Positions 10,380 through 21,400 of a stretch of DNA of 64,000 bases are shown here, in pieces. The notes beneath the pieces were generated by a model. It was not told the DNA's origin. It made no database searches and worked only from the letters and a program-made list of their open reading frames with translations. The stretch comes from Ichthyophis bannanicus (lineage: Eukaryota; Chordata; Amphibia; Gymnophiona; Ichthyophiidae): positions 205,281,156 to 205,345,155 of the forward strand of contig CM066037.1 in the NCBI GenBank assembly GCA_033557465.1. The letters run 5' to 3'. The number at the start of each line of letters is the position of its first letter. Position 1 is the stretch's first letter. The translations under genes and the position numbers were made by a program.

Positions 10380-11330
10380 AGGGAAGGTTATCTCCTCCTT
10401 CTGGTAAAGGCAGCCCCTCCATTCTTTCTAGGGGAGCCCCCAGGACTCCCCTCCACCAGACCTTACTACTGCAAGAGCTCGCAGGCCTTCTCAAGGACAA
10501 GGCAGTGGAATGGTGCCTGAACACCTTAGGGGCAAGGTGTTCTACTCCTGGTACTTCCTTGTACCTAAGAGGACCGGAGGCTTCCGGCCCATTCTGGACC
10601 TGCGGGATCTAAACAAGTTCCTGGTGAAGGAGAAGTTCAAAATGCTCTCCCTTGTAACACTGTTGCCATACCTTCAGCCGGGAGACTGGGTATGCTCCTT
10701 GAACCTAAAGGATGTGTACACACACATCCTCATCCATCCCATCCACAGGAAATACCTCAGGTTCGTGGTGGGAGTTAGCCACTACCTGTACAGGGTGTTA
10801 CCCTTCAATCTGGCCTCTGCACTGAGGGTATTCACCAAGTGCCTGACCGTAGTCGTAGCCTATCTTCATCTCTAGGGAGCCTTTATCTTCCCCTACCTGG
10901 ACGACTGATTCATAAGAGGCCACACTGCCACAGAGGTGCAAACACAATGGCGCGCACTATCCTCATCCTGCAGCATTTGGGGTTCGTAATAAATCACCCA
11001 AAGTCCTATCTCCTCGTAACACAGTGTCTGAGATTTATAGGGTCAAGGCTGGATACCATTCAGGCCAAAGCCTTTCTTCCTCGGGACAGGGCTGATTGCC
11101 TCAGGGCGCTTGCAGTGGCTGTGCAGTGCCGACACTCTGTGCCCGCCTGCCTCCTGCTCCACCTGTTGGGTCACATGGCGTCCACGGTTCATGTCACCCC
11201 GGATGCCCGCCTTCATATGAAGGTTGCTCAATGGGGCCTTCACTCTCACTGGACCCAGGCTACAGGCCGACTGTGGGACAGGGGTGGTGGTGGTGACCCG
11301 CCAACTAGTTGACTCTCTCTCGCCTGGTGG
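10380..11330 (+). pseudogene. DIRS reverse transcriptase, decayed
   Basis: The longest open part (10510-10875) carries YFLVPKRTGGFRPILDLRDL, NKFLVKEKFKM, a core SLNLKDVYTHILIHP and a VLPFNLASA block, all standard RT motifs of the family. After a stop at 10875 the next frame has FPYLDD followed by TGA, so the catalytic Y-L-D-D box survives but is interrupted right after it. Later pieces at 10980-11250 (GFVINHPKSYL, LLHLLGHMASTVHV) are split by further shifts. Confidence 0.8.
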
Positions 11331-11399
11331 CAAGTCTTCCAGTACCTCCTGGCTGGGATGCCTTTTCAGGCCCCGCCCACCAGAGGGTCCTAATCACAT

Positions 11400-11703
11400 A
11401 CGCTTCCCTCCTAGGCTGGGGAGCCTAGTGCGATGGTCTTTGCACTCAGGGCAATTGGTTGCAGATGGACAATCTGCTTTGAGCTTCGGGCCAGATTCCG
11501 TCACCACTTGCAATATCATTCAGTGCTGGTCCAGACGGACAATCAAGTGGCGATGTTCTATGTCAACAAACAGGGGGACACAGTGTTGTACACCCTCTGC
11601 CAAGAGGCAGAAGCTCTCTGCTCGTATGCGATGCCATGGGATGCTCCTGCACACTGTGTATCTGCCGGGCCACGACTGGCGGCTAGACCCCAGAGTGGCC
11701 TAG
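11400..11703 (+). pseudogene. DIRS RNase H, truncated
   Basis: The block VLVQTDNQVAMFYVNKQGDT (from about 11523) and VLYTLCQEAEALC identify the RNase H domain. The match to DIRS-4 ends at 11703, before the WADRLS block is complete. It overlaps in content with 200-420, so DIRS-1 and DIRS-3 cannot be two halves of one copy. Confidence 0.7.
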
Positions 11704-13130
11704 TGTGTATTTCATTTCTTTATTCTAAATTGTACTGCAAAACCCACTGACTAAATCATATGGTTTTCTTAATGGCAGCTATTCATAAAGCCAACTAATG
11801 CCTCTTGCCATGGGACAGTAAACTGTAAACTGTAAAAATCCATCCTTTCAAATCTGTTCACAGTGACTTCTAATTATTTGATATATTATCATACTTGGTT
11901 TTGTTTTATTATTCTTCCCAAACTGTCACTTCATTCAACCCACTCTTTCTTCTCCTCTCTCCAAGTCTCACACACACAGATACACACGCACAAAAACACA
12001 TGTATAGATGGTTTGAAAAAAATACTATAAGCCATGTTCTATAAACTTTCCCAACTTGGTTTCTTCTGCTGACCTTATGCTTCACTTAAGCAAACATGCT
12101 CCAGGCAAGCTACAACTATATGCAATAGAAAGGCATTATAACAAAACATGGCATGGTGATTATATTCTAAAAGTGAGTATTAGTTGTGTGGCACATAATT
12201 TGAAAACCGCTTGAATCACTGTGTATTACTGATGGTCTCAATTTTGTATGTTTAGAAAAGCACCGATACATAACGGAGTCAGATCTTTTCAGTTTGTGTA
12301 ACCCCAACTGTCTAGCACTATAGTCCTCTTGGCAAGAATAATTTAAATTGCAAAAAGGCCTGAAGTTACAGAAAAATAGCTGACAGCTGCTTTCTCTTTA
12401 CATCCTGGGATTAATAGGAAGTCACTGCTGTGTGTATGACTTCCTTATAATATCAGCATAGGACTGGAGCATGATTAGGAGAGGAGCAGACATTCTCTTG
12501 GGGAATGCCATCCCAGAATTATAAAGTGTCACGGGCAATGGAACCAGAATCTCTCTCATGCTGATCCCTTTATAAAGCATTCACTACTTCAACCATTGGT
12601 ATCTTTTACTTTATATCAAAATAAAACAAATGGCATGAGCTGGTTAGTTCATCTCCAATATATGAAAAAAACTACACATTAATGCTACGGTCCAAACTTG
12701 ACTGGTAGTCACTGTCCTTGTAGTTTCAAACAAGAGTCCAAGGCTGATATCTGCAGTTCAATTGCTTATGAAGAATTCACCAGGATTTAAAAGTCTTTAC
12801 AGTTTCTTTAGTTCCATAAGTCATTAATTATTAACAGATAATCCAGACAAATCTGCATGAGTCCCAGCAGCCTCTCAGACTTTCATGACTGCAAACTGAG
12901 CCATACCAAGTTTTCCAGCCAATCTTCTTAGTCCTGGCTGGCTTGCTTCTTGGCTGTGGAGCCAAAGGGAAACCCTTCCCCCCTCTCTCCATGAGGCGTT
13001 TAACTTTACACACACTCCTTAGTAGAAACACAAAACACTGTTCTTAGAAAACAAATACTTCAAGCATCTCACTTCCAGGATCACTAATTCAGCTCCTTAT
13101 GCCTGGGTAAACCCTTGCTCTTATATTACT
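11704..13130. other. Unassigned intron-like DNA
   Basis: A/T-rich sequence with no convincing coding frame, exon or transposon ends. There is a short CA-rich tract near 11970-12000. It may be host intron or a repeat too old to recognise. Confidence 0.4.
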
Positions 13131-13477
13131 ACTACTGCTCCTTATGATTTGTATAGTACTGTAAAGCATATGTAGTACTGTACGCATACATGTAAGAGAG
13201 AATCCCTATTCAAAAGACCTCCCATTCTATCCAAGACACAAACATACAACAAACAGAGGACTAGGATAGAACTATGGAAAAATGGTTATAGCACAAATTG
13301 AGTACAACTATGGGGAAATGGTTATAGCACAAATGGGTGTTATACCAGAGAATAAGGGGGTCAGGCATAGGCGGCTCTATAATGAGGCCAAGTGAGGTGG
13401 TTGCCTCAGGCGGCAGCTTTTTGGGGGCGGCAAAATTGCCCCCAAAAAGACCGCTGTCACCGCCTCACTTGGCTTTC

Positions 13478-13748
13478 AAAATAAAAAAAAAACCCTCCCG
13501 CCTAAGAAGCAACTGCCGCTCCAGCGGCAGCATTGGCAGAATGAGGAACCCTGCGGCTGCTCACCCGCCTCTCCCCCCCCGGAGAGCCTGCTGGTTTCCC
13601 CTGGTTTGCGGAGCCGGCGAAACCAGGGGAAACCAGCAGGCTCTCCGGGGGGTGGGCATGCGGCTGCGGGGCTCCTCATTCTGCCGCTGCCTCCGCTGGA
13701 GCAACAGCAGCAGTTGCTTCTTAGGCGGGAGGTTTATTTTTTCAATTT
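13478..13748. repeat. Long GC-rich palindrome in hAT-1
   Basis: Arms of about 125 bp mirror each other around position 13613: CCTCCCGCCTAAGAAGCAAC on the left pairs with GTTGCTTCTTAGGCGGGAGG on the right, and the centre pairs CTGCTGGTTTCCCCTGGTTT with AAACCAGGGGAAACCAGCAG. The spacer is short. A transcript across it would form a long hairpin. Confidence 0.85.
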
Positions 13749-14470
13749 CCCTGGGTTGGGGGGAGGGGTCTAGGATTGGAACTGGGCTGATGGGGGGGGG
13801 GGTAGGACAGGAACTGGGCTGATTGGGGGGTTTAGAACCTCTAATGGCCTATGGGGGGGTTAGAACTGGAAATGGGCTGATGGGGGTTAGTACTGGAAAT
13901 GGGCTGATCGGGAGGGGGGCTAGGACTGGTATTGGTCTATGGGGGGTTAGAATTGGAAATGGGCTGATGAGGGGGTTAGGACTGGTAATGTATTATGGTG
14001 GGGGGTTAGAACTGGAAATGGGCTGATGGGGGTTTAGTACCGGAAATGTGCTGATCGGGAAGGGGGCTAGGACTGGTAATGTGCTATCGGGGGGGTTGGA
14101 ACTGCAAATGGACTGATCAAGAGGAGGAGGAGGGTTAGGACTGGTAATGGGCTATCGGGTGGGGGTTAGAACTGGAAATGGGCTGATCGGAGGGGGTTAA
14201 CACTGGTAATGGGCTATCAGGGGAGGGCTAGGACTGGAAATGGACTGATGGGAATTTAGAACTGGAAATGGGCTGATGGATGGGGGGTTAGGACTGGTAA
14301 TGGGCTATGGGGGGGAGACTAGGACAGGAAATGGGCTGATTGGGTGCTAGGACTGAAAATGGACTTATTGGAGGGTTACGACTGGTAATGGGCTGATTGG
14401 GCGACTAGGACTGGGGTGGGCTGATAAAGGGGATAGGACTAGAAATGGGCCAGGACAGGAAATGGTCTAA
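13745..14470 (+). repeat. G-rich minisatellite
   Basis: Roughly 25-30-bp units based on AGGACTGGTAATGGGCTAT or GAACTGGAAATGGGCTGAT followed by a run of G and GTTAG. Unit length varies with the G run. Reading frames across it give GNGLMGG-type repeats, which are not taken as genes. Less regular units continue to about 14990. Confidence 0.85.
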
Positions 14471-15210
14471 TAGGGGAGGGGAGGGGAGTTCTGCTGGCCC
14501 TGGAAGAAAACTAGGGGCTAGGGCTACAAATGGGCTGATGTGGGGGGATGGTAGAATAGGACTGGAAGGGAGCGGATACTGAGACGGTCTGCCAGGGGAC
14601 GGATGGGGCAGGAAGAGAAGGAGGGGGCTGGAAAGGAGCTGACACCTGGAATGTACCAAAGGGGAACTGGAAGGGAGCTGACACTTGAGGATGGGAGTGG
14701 TAGGTAGCTCGGTAATAGGGAGGAGGCTGGAAGGGAGCTGACATGTGAATGGCACTGGAAGAGAGATGGATAGAGGGTAGGGTGGCTGGAAGGGAGCTGA
14801 CTGGGGGGTGGCACTGAGAGTGACCTGAGCTGATACCTGGGATGGTATTTGAACTAGAAGGGGCTGGACAGTGGGAAAGGAGGGGGACTGGAAGGGAATG
14901 GACACAAGTGGCAGTCATGAGAATGCAAGGTGGTTGACATTGGAAGGTACTGGGAGGGGAGGACTGGGGAGGGTTACTGAAACTGGAAATGGGCTGATGG
15001 AAGGAAGTGAAGAAAACAAAAGAAGAGATAAGAAATGGCAGATGGACCATAGACCACAGAAAGAGAGCTAAGAGAAGACAGGAAAGCAGTAGCCTCAGAT
15101 CGGGACCAGCATGATCAGAGAATAAAATGGTCAGACAACAAAGGTAAAAAAAATAATTTTATTTAATTTTGGTAATTGGACTTTGTGCTATTTTTATACT
15201 TTACACAGTA

Positions 15211-15494
15211 TTGGGGAACGGCATCACTTATTTATCTGATGTTGCACTGCATGTGGACTCTGGCTTCTTGGGGTTTCAGTTTAAATTTTGTCTACATATT
15301 TTTATTTTTACTTTAGATTGTGGTTACTTATTCTGTACTTGGTGAGGGTCGATTGGGGAATGGCATCACTTATTTATCTGATGTTGCACTGCATGTGGAC
15401 TCTGGCTTCTTGGGGTTTCAGTTTAAATTTTGTCTACATATTTTTATTTTTACTTTAGATTGTGGTTACTTATTCTGTACTTGGTGAGGGTCGA
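15211..15494 (+). repeat. 142-bp tandem duplication
   Basis: Two nearly identical 142-bp copies (15211-15352 and 15353-15494), each starting TTGGGGAAYGGCATCACTTA. The first copy has ACG and the second ATG near the start. The near identity suggests a recent duplication or replication slippage inside hAT-1. Confidence 0.85.
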
Positions 15495-15962
15495 TGTGCG
15501 TGTGTGACTGAGGTCAGGTGTTCTTTTAACATGCAGTTTGTATATAAAGATCTATACTATACTGTAGTAATTTGACTTGTTCAGCTTTTCAAATAGGTGT
15601 ATGGATGTTCCAGGGCCCACTGTAGTATTTACAGTGACGCTTTTTTTGGATGGGCTTCTTATGTGACTTTTGGAAGTTTGTGCTGATATGATATGGTATG
15701 GTATGATAGGTTTGCTTTTTCTTGTAGGGTTTTTTATTAGTTCACAATATGCCTGTTACTGGAGAATAGTGGTGGTGGTTGTTGTTAGTGAGATGATCAG
15801 AATCAGATTCTGCTCTGCACCTACTGTGGATGCAAAATATATGTTGAAAAAGAAAAAGGGAGCGCCTTAACGCAGTTTATAACAAAATAAAAATGGGTTA
15901 TAATTTAATTTTATAAACTATGCTATTGATTCTTGCTGTCTTTTAGTTCCTTGGTGTGGAAA

Positions 15963-16403
15963 CAGGACCGTACCTAGCCCTGTGCAGGCAGTGCAGCCGC
16001 AGAGGGCGCAAAGGCTTGGGGGGCGCATTTCGGCGCTCTGCTGTTGCCCTGCTGCCACTGGCAGGTCAATAGCAGGCAGTTAAAATGCGCTCAAAGCCTT
16101 TTCACAGCACTTTAAGCAGGTCTGGTCCCTCCCTCCTCTGACACGATGTCAGAGCAGGAAGGGATAGATCTGCTTAGAGTGCCGGTGCCTTTCAAATTGG
16201 GTGCATGCCCCCCCCCCCCTCCTCCCCATACCTCCGTCCAGCACTGCCTGCTCTTTCCCTGCTGCTGGCGCTGCCGTGAAAAAAACAGAGGGCGGCAGCA
16301 ACAGGGAAAGAGCAGGCAGCGCTGGATGGAGGTATGGGGGAGAGGGGGCATGCACCCGAGTTGCAAGTCACACAAGGCACGATTGCAGTTCGATACGGCC
16401 CTG
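15963..16403. mobile_element. Nested small hAT MITE with palindrome
   Basis: The left end CAGGACCGTACCTAG and the inverted right end CAGGGCCGTATCGAA give terminal repeats. The flanking octamers TGTGGAAA and TGTACAAA agree at 6 of 8 positions. Inside, two arms of about 70 bp (16203-16282 and 16284-16351, sharing GGGAAAGAGCAGGCAG) form a palindrome. It is related to 6932-7517. Confidence 0.65.
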
Positions 16404-16672
16404 TGTACAAATATCTTGCATTTCCTCCATATAATCTAATCAGCTTTTTGATTTGGTTCAGTCTCTGATTGGATTTCTTAAAAAGCCCCCCCCCCTAAGG
16501 TGGTGGGGGGGGGGGGCTCCATCTTATTCTTCGCCTCAGGCAGCAGACTGTCTTGAGCCGCCCCTGGGGTCAGGATCCAAAAGCAGCCTCAAAAAGGTTG
16601 GTTTTTAGTTTGGATTTGAATAGAATCAGAGATGGAGCTTGATGAACCAATACAGGTAGTCTTTTCCAGGTA

Positions 16673-17132
16673 CAGTGGAACCTCGGTTTTCGTGATTAAT
16701 CTGTTCGAAAATGTCTGACTAAAACCGAATGTATGAAAACTGAAGCAATATTTCCCATAAGAAATAATGTAAATCCAATTAATCTGTTCCAGACACCCAA
16801 AAATATTAACAACAATACATTTTATAGATAATAACTATATTTTTACATACAGAAAACAATGAGAAATAAATATAAATGACTAATGAAATGGATAAATGAA
16901 CATTTAACATCATTTTACCTTTATTGAAGACTCTTGTTGGCATATGGAAGACAGTCAATCAGCAAGAGTCAAAATAAAGAAAACCCCACTTCTGGCCACA
17001 AGATGGTGCTCCATTTTCAACTGTACGAAAACCGAGGCAATGTACGAAAACTGGGACAAAATCTTGAGAAAAAAAGTCAGCGAAAACCGAATCGTGCGAA
17101 AACTAGGGCATACGAAAACCGAGGTTTGACTG
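16673..17132. mobile_element. Tigger-like MITE
   Basis: It starts CAGTGGAACCTCGGTTTTCG and ends, inverted, CAGTCAAACCTCGGTTTTCG, with TA on both sides (16671-16672, 17133-17134). This is typical of pogo/Tigger elements of the Tc1-mariner superfamily. It is 460 bp long with no transposase. Repeats of a CGAAAACCGAG-like motif fill the right part. Confidence 0.85.
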
Positions 17133-17639
17133 TATATGTTACAGCAAGAGAGAATGAACAAAGTCTGAAGTTGGCCGTGGAACACACAGTTTTTCCTGAT
17201 GAGCGGAGTTCCTGAGGAGGTGTGTACGAAAGAGATAAGAGAGGAGGGATAACGAGAAACCATAGAATGAATGCACTTATTGGTCAATAGTTGAAGTTCG
17301 AACTGGATGCTGAAGTGGATAGGAAGACAGTGAAGTGACTTGAGAAGAGGGAGTTATGTGAGCATAGTGACACTGGTGAAAGATTTAGAGATGTGGCTGA
17401 ATTTTGAATGGATTGAAGGGGAGAGAAAAGATTAAGGGGGAGGCCATCAAGAAGCAGGGTTGTAATAGTCTAAATGGGAGGTGACTAGAGCGTAGATAAG
17501 GGTCTTTGTAGTATGAGAAAGAAAGATAAACATTTTGCTGATGTGTTAGGGAAAAGAACAGTACTAAACAAAAAATGGGTCTTAGAGATGATATTAAAAA
17601 ATCATCAACATTCAAAAACTGATAAAAATATTACAAAGG

Positions 17640-17990
17640 CAAAAAAGTATCTTGGTGCTCAGTAGCCACTTACAATTATAACTTCATGTGGCAGGGCTCT
17701 TAATCAACATCATAGATCCTAAAAAAACAAGTCTAAGATCTTTTGGAGGGATATTCTATGATGGCAGCTAGCACTTATAAAGCACATAGCCATTGCTGCT
17801 GAAGCCTTACCTTGGCTATTCAATGCTGGGGCCATATCTGGTCACTGGCATTGAATATCTGGGGTAGACACAGAACCCAGAAGCTAACTGGGCAGTGATA
17901 ATATTGAGCCATTGGCGGGTTAGCTTCGGCAGGTAAAGTTAGGCCAGCATTTGCCGCACCTGACTTTAACCGCTTTTTGCTGCTAAAAGA
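17640..17990. other. Unassigned, possibly an old MITE
   Basis: The stretch 17740-17970 (GGATATTCTATGATGGCAGC and GGGTTAGCTTCGGCAGGTAA) has the vocabulary of the MITE at 33027-33444, with phrases such as GAATATC and GGTTAGC, but no matching ends were found. There is no coding signal. Confidence 0.3.
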
Positions 17991-18049
17991 GGCTATCTGC
18001 TTTTTGTCTTAAAGGACAGTCAAGGAAAAGTTAAGGACTTTGGGAGGAT

Positions 18050-18486
18050 TTTTTTTCTCATTTTTTTCATCAGGTACCTAAGCTCCAATGACTGAACTAT
18101 GGCTAGGAAAAATCATGTTGCCGAAGCTGTTGCTCCTGTTACAGATTCTGCCTCTGTCCAAACGGACAGCCTGATCCCAGTTGAGGGACTCGTTCCGTGG
18201 CCAAGATGCCTTCAAGCTAAAGCCCTCATGAAACAAGTGAGAGAAGAGTTGGCAAGGCTGAGAAGCATCCATGACAGTGAGAGGTACATTGATGATATGC
18301 TTCTTGTGGTGTCTACGCTCTCCGACAGAGGGTATATGCTACAGAAAGAATACATGAGTCACCAGAGTCTGCAGAATTGACAGTCCAACTCCACTAGCCC
18401 TCGAATTGAAGAACAATATGCTACCCTGGAAGTGGAGGAGGTGGTAACATCCCAGGAACAGGAAGGACCAGAACGCAAGCATCCCA
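18050..18486 (+). pseudogene. CR1-A ORF1, N-terminal part
   Basis: An open frame (ATG at 18099, to 18380) has a predicted coiled-coil-like part reading QVREELARLRSIHDSERYID. It parallels the CR1-D segment LEARVADLENIRKTESYID, which lies before the esterase in that copy. In CR1 elements ORF1 has an N-terminal zinc or PHD-like part, a coiled coil and an esterase. The frame stops at 18378-18380, and L2-B interrupts the gene at 18487. Confidence 0.65.
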
Positions 18487-21400
18487 AAGTTTATTTATTT
18501 ATTTACAGTCTCTTATATACTGCGCTATTCCACATCAGTGCGGTTCACATAGAACATTTAACATACGCATTTCAAAAGGATGATTCGCGTTTACAATAAA
18601 CAGGTGGTACAACTTGTATTAAGAACGGGGGTAACTATTTACATATGCCTTGGTAATTAGGGCGACCATTTGTGCTGCTTTGGTCAGCTCGATGTGACAG
18701 TTCTAGAGGAGCCGTCATCGGGGTAATGCAGTAGGAAGAGGTGGTGTTTCAACACCTTTCTAAACTGTGCAAGACTGGTGACTGCTCGGATGCTGGGTGG
18801 GAGAGAGTTCCAGCATCTCGGCGCAGAGAGTCTGAAAGCCCTGTTCGTTGTTGCCTGGATGCAGTTAGTTACTTCTTTTGGGACCACTAGCTTATTGACT
18901 GCTGTTGATCTTCTAGTTCTGTTGGAAGGGTGGCGTTGAACGAGTTCCGATAGTGATAGGGGGGAGAGGCCGTTTATGATTTTGAAAGTCAGTATCAGGT
19001 TTTTAAACGTGACACGGCCTTGGATGGGAAGCCAGTGTAATCGTTTCAGGATAGGTGTAATGTGGTCACGGCTGGATGCCCCGTGGAGAACTCTTGCCGC
19101 CGAGTTCATTGCCAGCTGCAGGGGATGTAGGGTGGCTTGAGGGAGGCCATGGAGTATGGCATTTGCGTAGTCAAAGTGTGGTAAGATTAAGGCTTGGTAA
19201 ATTGTCCGGAAATCGTCCGGTTCGAGTAGGGACCGGAGGTGTCTGAGTGACTGGATTTTGTGGTATACTGCTCTTGCTAAATTACTTATGTGGGCTTTCA
19301 TGTCTAAACGTTGGTCCAAGGTTACTCCAAGGTATCTGATCGAGGGTCTGGTAACAAGTTCCGCTTCCTTGACCTTCAGGTAGGGAGGGATGCTAAAACT
19401 CGGATTTCTTGTGATGTATAGGACTTCTGTTTTCTTATGCTGGATTCGTAAGTTTTGTGTTTGTAGTCAGCCTGATACTGCATTAAAGCAGTCAGATAGT
19501 GGGGAGAGGTCGGGGTTGTCTGTTGAGAATGGCATGAACAGGAGAACATCATCGGCGTATAGTAGGCAATTCACCTTGAAGGACCGAATGATGTCGCAGA
19601 TAGGCTGCATGTATATGTTAAACAGCAAAGCGGAAAGAGAGGATCCTTGCGGGACTCCTTGATTTTGGTGGAACGGCTCTGATATTGACTACCCTGTTTG
19701 CACATGTTGCCATCTATTTGAGAGATACGACTTGCACCACTCCAGTGCTGAATCACATATCCCTTTCTCTTTGAGGCGTTGTAGGAGGGTCACGTGGCAA
19801 ACTGAATCAAAAGCAGCAGCTATGTCCATGAAGATGAGTGCATATCCCTGCCGGATGTTATCGATTCCAGTTATTAAGGTGATAAAGAGGGTGGTGAGGA
19901 GGGTCTCGACCCCGTCGGCTTCTCTAAAGCCGTGTTGACAAGAGTCGAGCGGAGCGTAGGAGTCAATGTGATCTTGAATTTGCCTTTGGACATCTTTTTC
20001 GATGATTTTGGCCAGAAACGGTATACTTGCTATAGGTCGATATAAGTCAGGCTTCTTGGGGTCCAGCTTGCTTTTCTTTAGCAATGGCTTGATGGAGGTG
20101 CGCTTAAGGGATTGGGGAAAGGTGCCTGTTGTGAAGGAGCAGTCAATTAGTCTAGTTATGAAAGGGCTGACGGCGGTTCGTAACTCCTTTATCCAGAACA
20201 CTGGGCAAGGGTCTGTTTGTGCAGTGGTTGTGTTGATCGCTGCTATTGTATCCTCAATGGTTTTCTTGGATGGTGTGGTGAACCTGGACAAGGGGGTTGA
20301 AGAGCCTTGTTCGTGAGTGATGATGGGTGTGGGAGGCTTGTTTGTCTGGCAGAGCTTTGACTGTAGGTAGTTAGCGAAGTCTTGTGAGTGGATCTGCTCC
20401 AGGTATTCTGGTACTGGTTCCTTTGTTAGGTTCTTTACCAGTGCGAACAGGTCATGTGGTTTGTTTAAGGACCTCTTTAGTGTGTCTGTGTGGAATCTTT
20501 TCATGCTCTCCGATATTGCTTGGCGGTGTTTAGTCAGTTGTATGTTGTAGGCCATTGAAATGTTGGCGGAATGTGTTCTGCGCCAGCGTCTTTCTAACTT
20601 CCTCAAGCATTTAAGAGAGACTCTAAGCTCGGTAGAGTACCAGGCTGCGTTGGCCCTCTTGCCTGATGGTTTGTTTGATGGTGGTAGTAGCGCGATGGCA
20701 CTGAGATTTTTATTCCAGGCTGATACCAGCTCTTTTGGATCCTGTGATGTTACGTCGAGGAGTGGGCCAGTTGTGTCTAATACCAGGTCTTTATTAAAGG
20801 CTTGAAATCTGCGTGGCGCTGATTTGGTGTTGGGGTTGAGTCTGTTGTGGTTCTTTTGTGCACTGTTGGGCATGGATATCTGGAACACAATTAACATGTG
20901 GTCAGACCAGGGGACTGTGGTAGTGGACAGTACTGTGGTCTTGATTGTGTTTGAAATGGGCTGAGGGGCGAAGATAAGGTCCAGATAGCCACCTTTCACA
21001 TGGGTGGGTTCATTAACCATTTGTTCGTATCCTAGTTCTTCGAGGGCTTCAAGGAAGGCTGAGGCCTGTGCTTTTTGCAAGGATGGAAGGTTAAAATCCC
21101 CTAGGACCCAGTTTGGTGTTCTTGGGCACTGGGAGTTGGTTGCCAGGTTTATTATTGTTGCAGGGGAATCGGTGTCTGTGGACGGTGGTCTGTATATCAG
21201 GCTGATAGAACAGTGTGTGTTTTTTATGGTGATCGAGTCAAGGCATGTGGCGTTAGATGCGTTGCTCAGTTGGAAGTGGAGGTCAGTTTTGGTGATAGCA
21301 AGCACTCCTCCCCCTCGCTTGCTGTTTCTATGGCATGTGTGCAGTAAAAAATTGCTAGGTAGTAGCTGGTTTAGGAGGACATTATCTTCACTGGAAAGCC

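Larger units (their letters stand above)
8060..11703 (+). mobile_element. DIRS-3: 5' part of a decayed DIRS retrotransposon
   Basis: The left inverted repeat, gag remnants, RT and the start of RNase H follow in order and then stop abruptly at about 11703, inside RNase H. No recombinase, internal complementary region or right end follows. The RT and RNase H blocks match DIRS-4 and DIRS-1. The broken end joins A/T-rich unique sequence. It is therefore a truncated copy, or one whose 3' half was deleted. Confidence 0.85.
13366..16566. mobile_element. hAT-1: 3.2-kb non-autonomous hAT element
   Basis: The termini are CATAGGCGGCTC on the left and, inverted, CAGGGGCGGCTC on the right. They are flanked by a perfect 8-bp duplication GGGTCAGG (13358-13365 and 16567-16574). 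An 8-bp duplication with CAGGG-GGC ends is the hAT hallmark. No transposase frame is present. The inside holds a long palindrome (13478-13748), a G-rich minisatellite (13745-14470), a purine-rich stretch to about 15140, a 142-bp tandem duplication (15211-15494) and a nested hAT (15963-16403). The same plan, palindrome then minisatellite then A/T-rich part, recurs in hAT-2. Confidence 0.8.
13130..17640 (-). mobile_element. Diverged antisense LINE (L2-like), interrupted
   Basis: The 13130-13365 segment (GATTTGTATAGTACTGTAAA and AGAGAATCCCTATTC) looks like an antisense LINE 3' end. After the hAT and Tigger insertions, 17380-17640 on the minus strand reads KTLIYALVTSHL-like followed by DYYN, resembling the ALVTSRLDYCN block of L2 RTs. 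The 8-bp duplication around the hAT shows the two flanks were contiguous before insertion. Assignment to L2 is tentative. Confidence 0.4.

Noticed and set aside
13478..13748. Palindromes as CRISPR or microRNA loci
   Set aside because: There is no repeat-spacer array, the genome is eukaryotic, and no evidence of processing is available. They are reported as palindromes only.
14405..15050. Long minus-strand frames rich in Pro and Ser (up to 179 codons)
   Set aside because: They are antisense readings of the G-rich minisatellite and its flanks in hAT-1, with no domain and three overlapping frames equally open.
18099..18380. A 93-codon frame that could be a small host protein
   Set aside because: Its LARLRSIHDSERYID part parallels the coiled-coil region of CR1 ORF1 in CR1-D and CR1-E, and its esterase continuation lies across L2-B.
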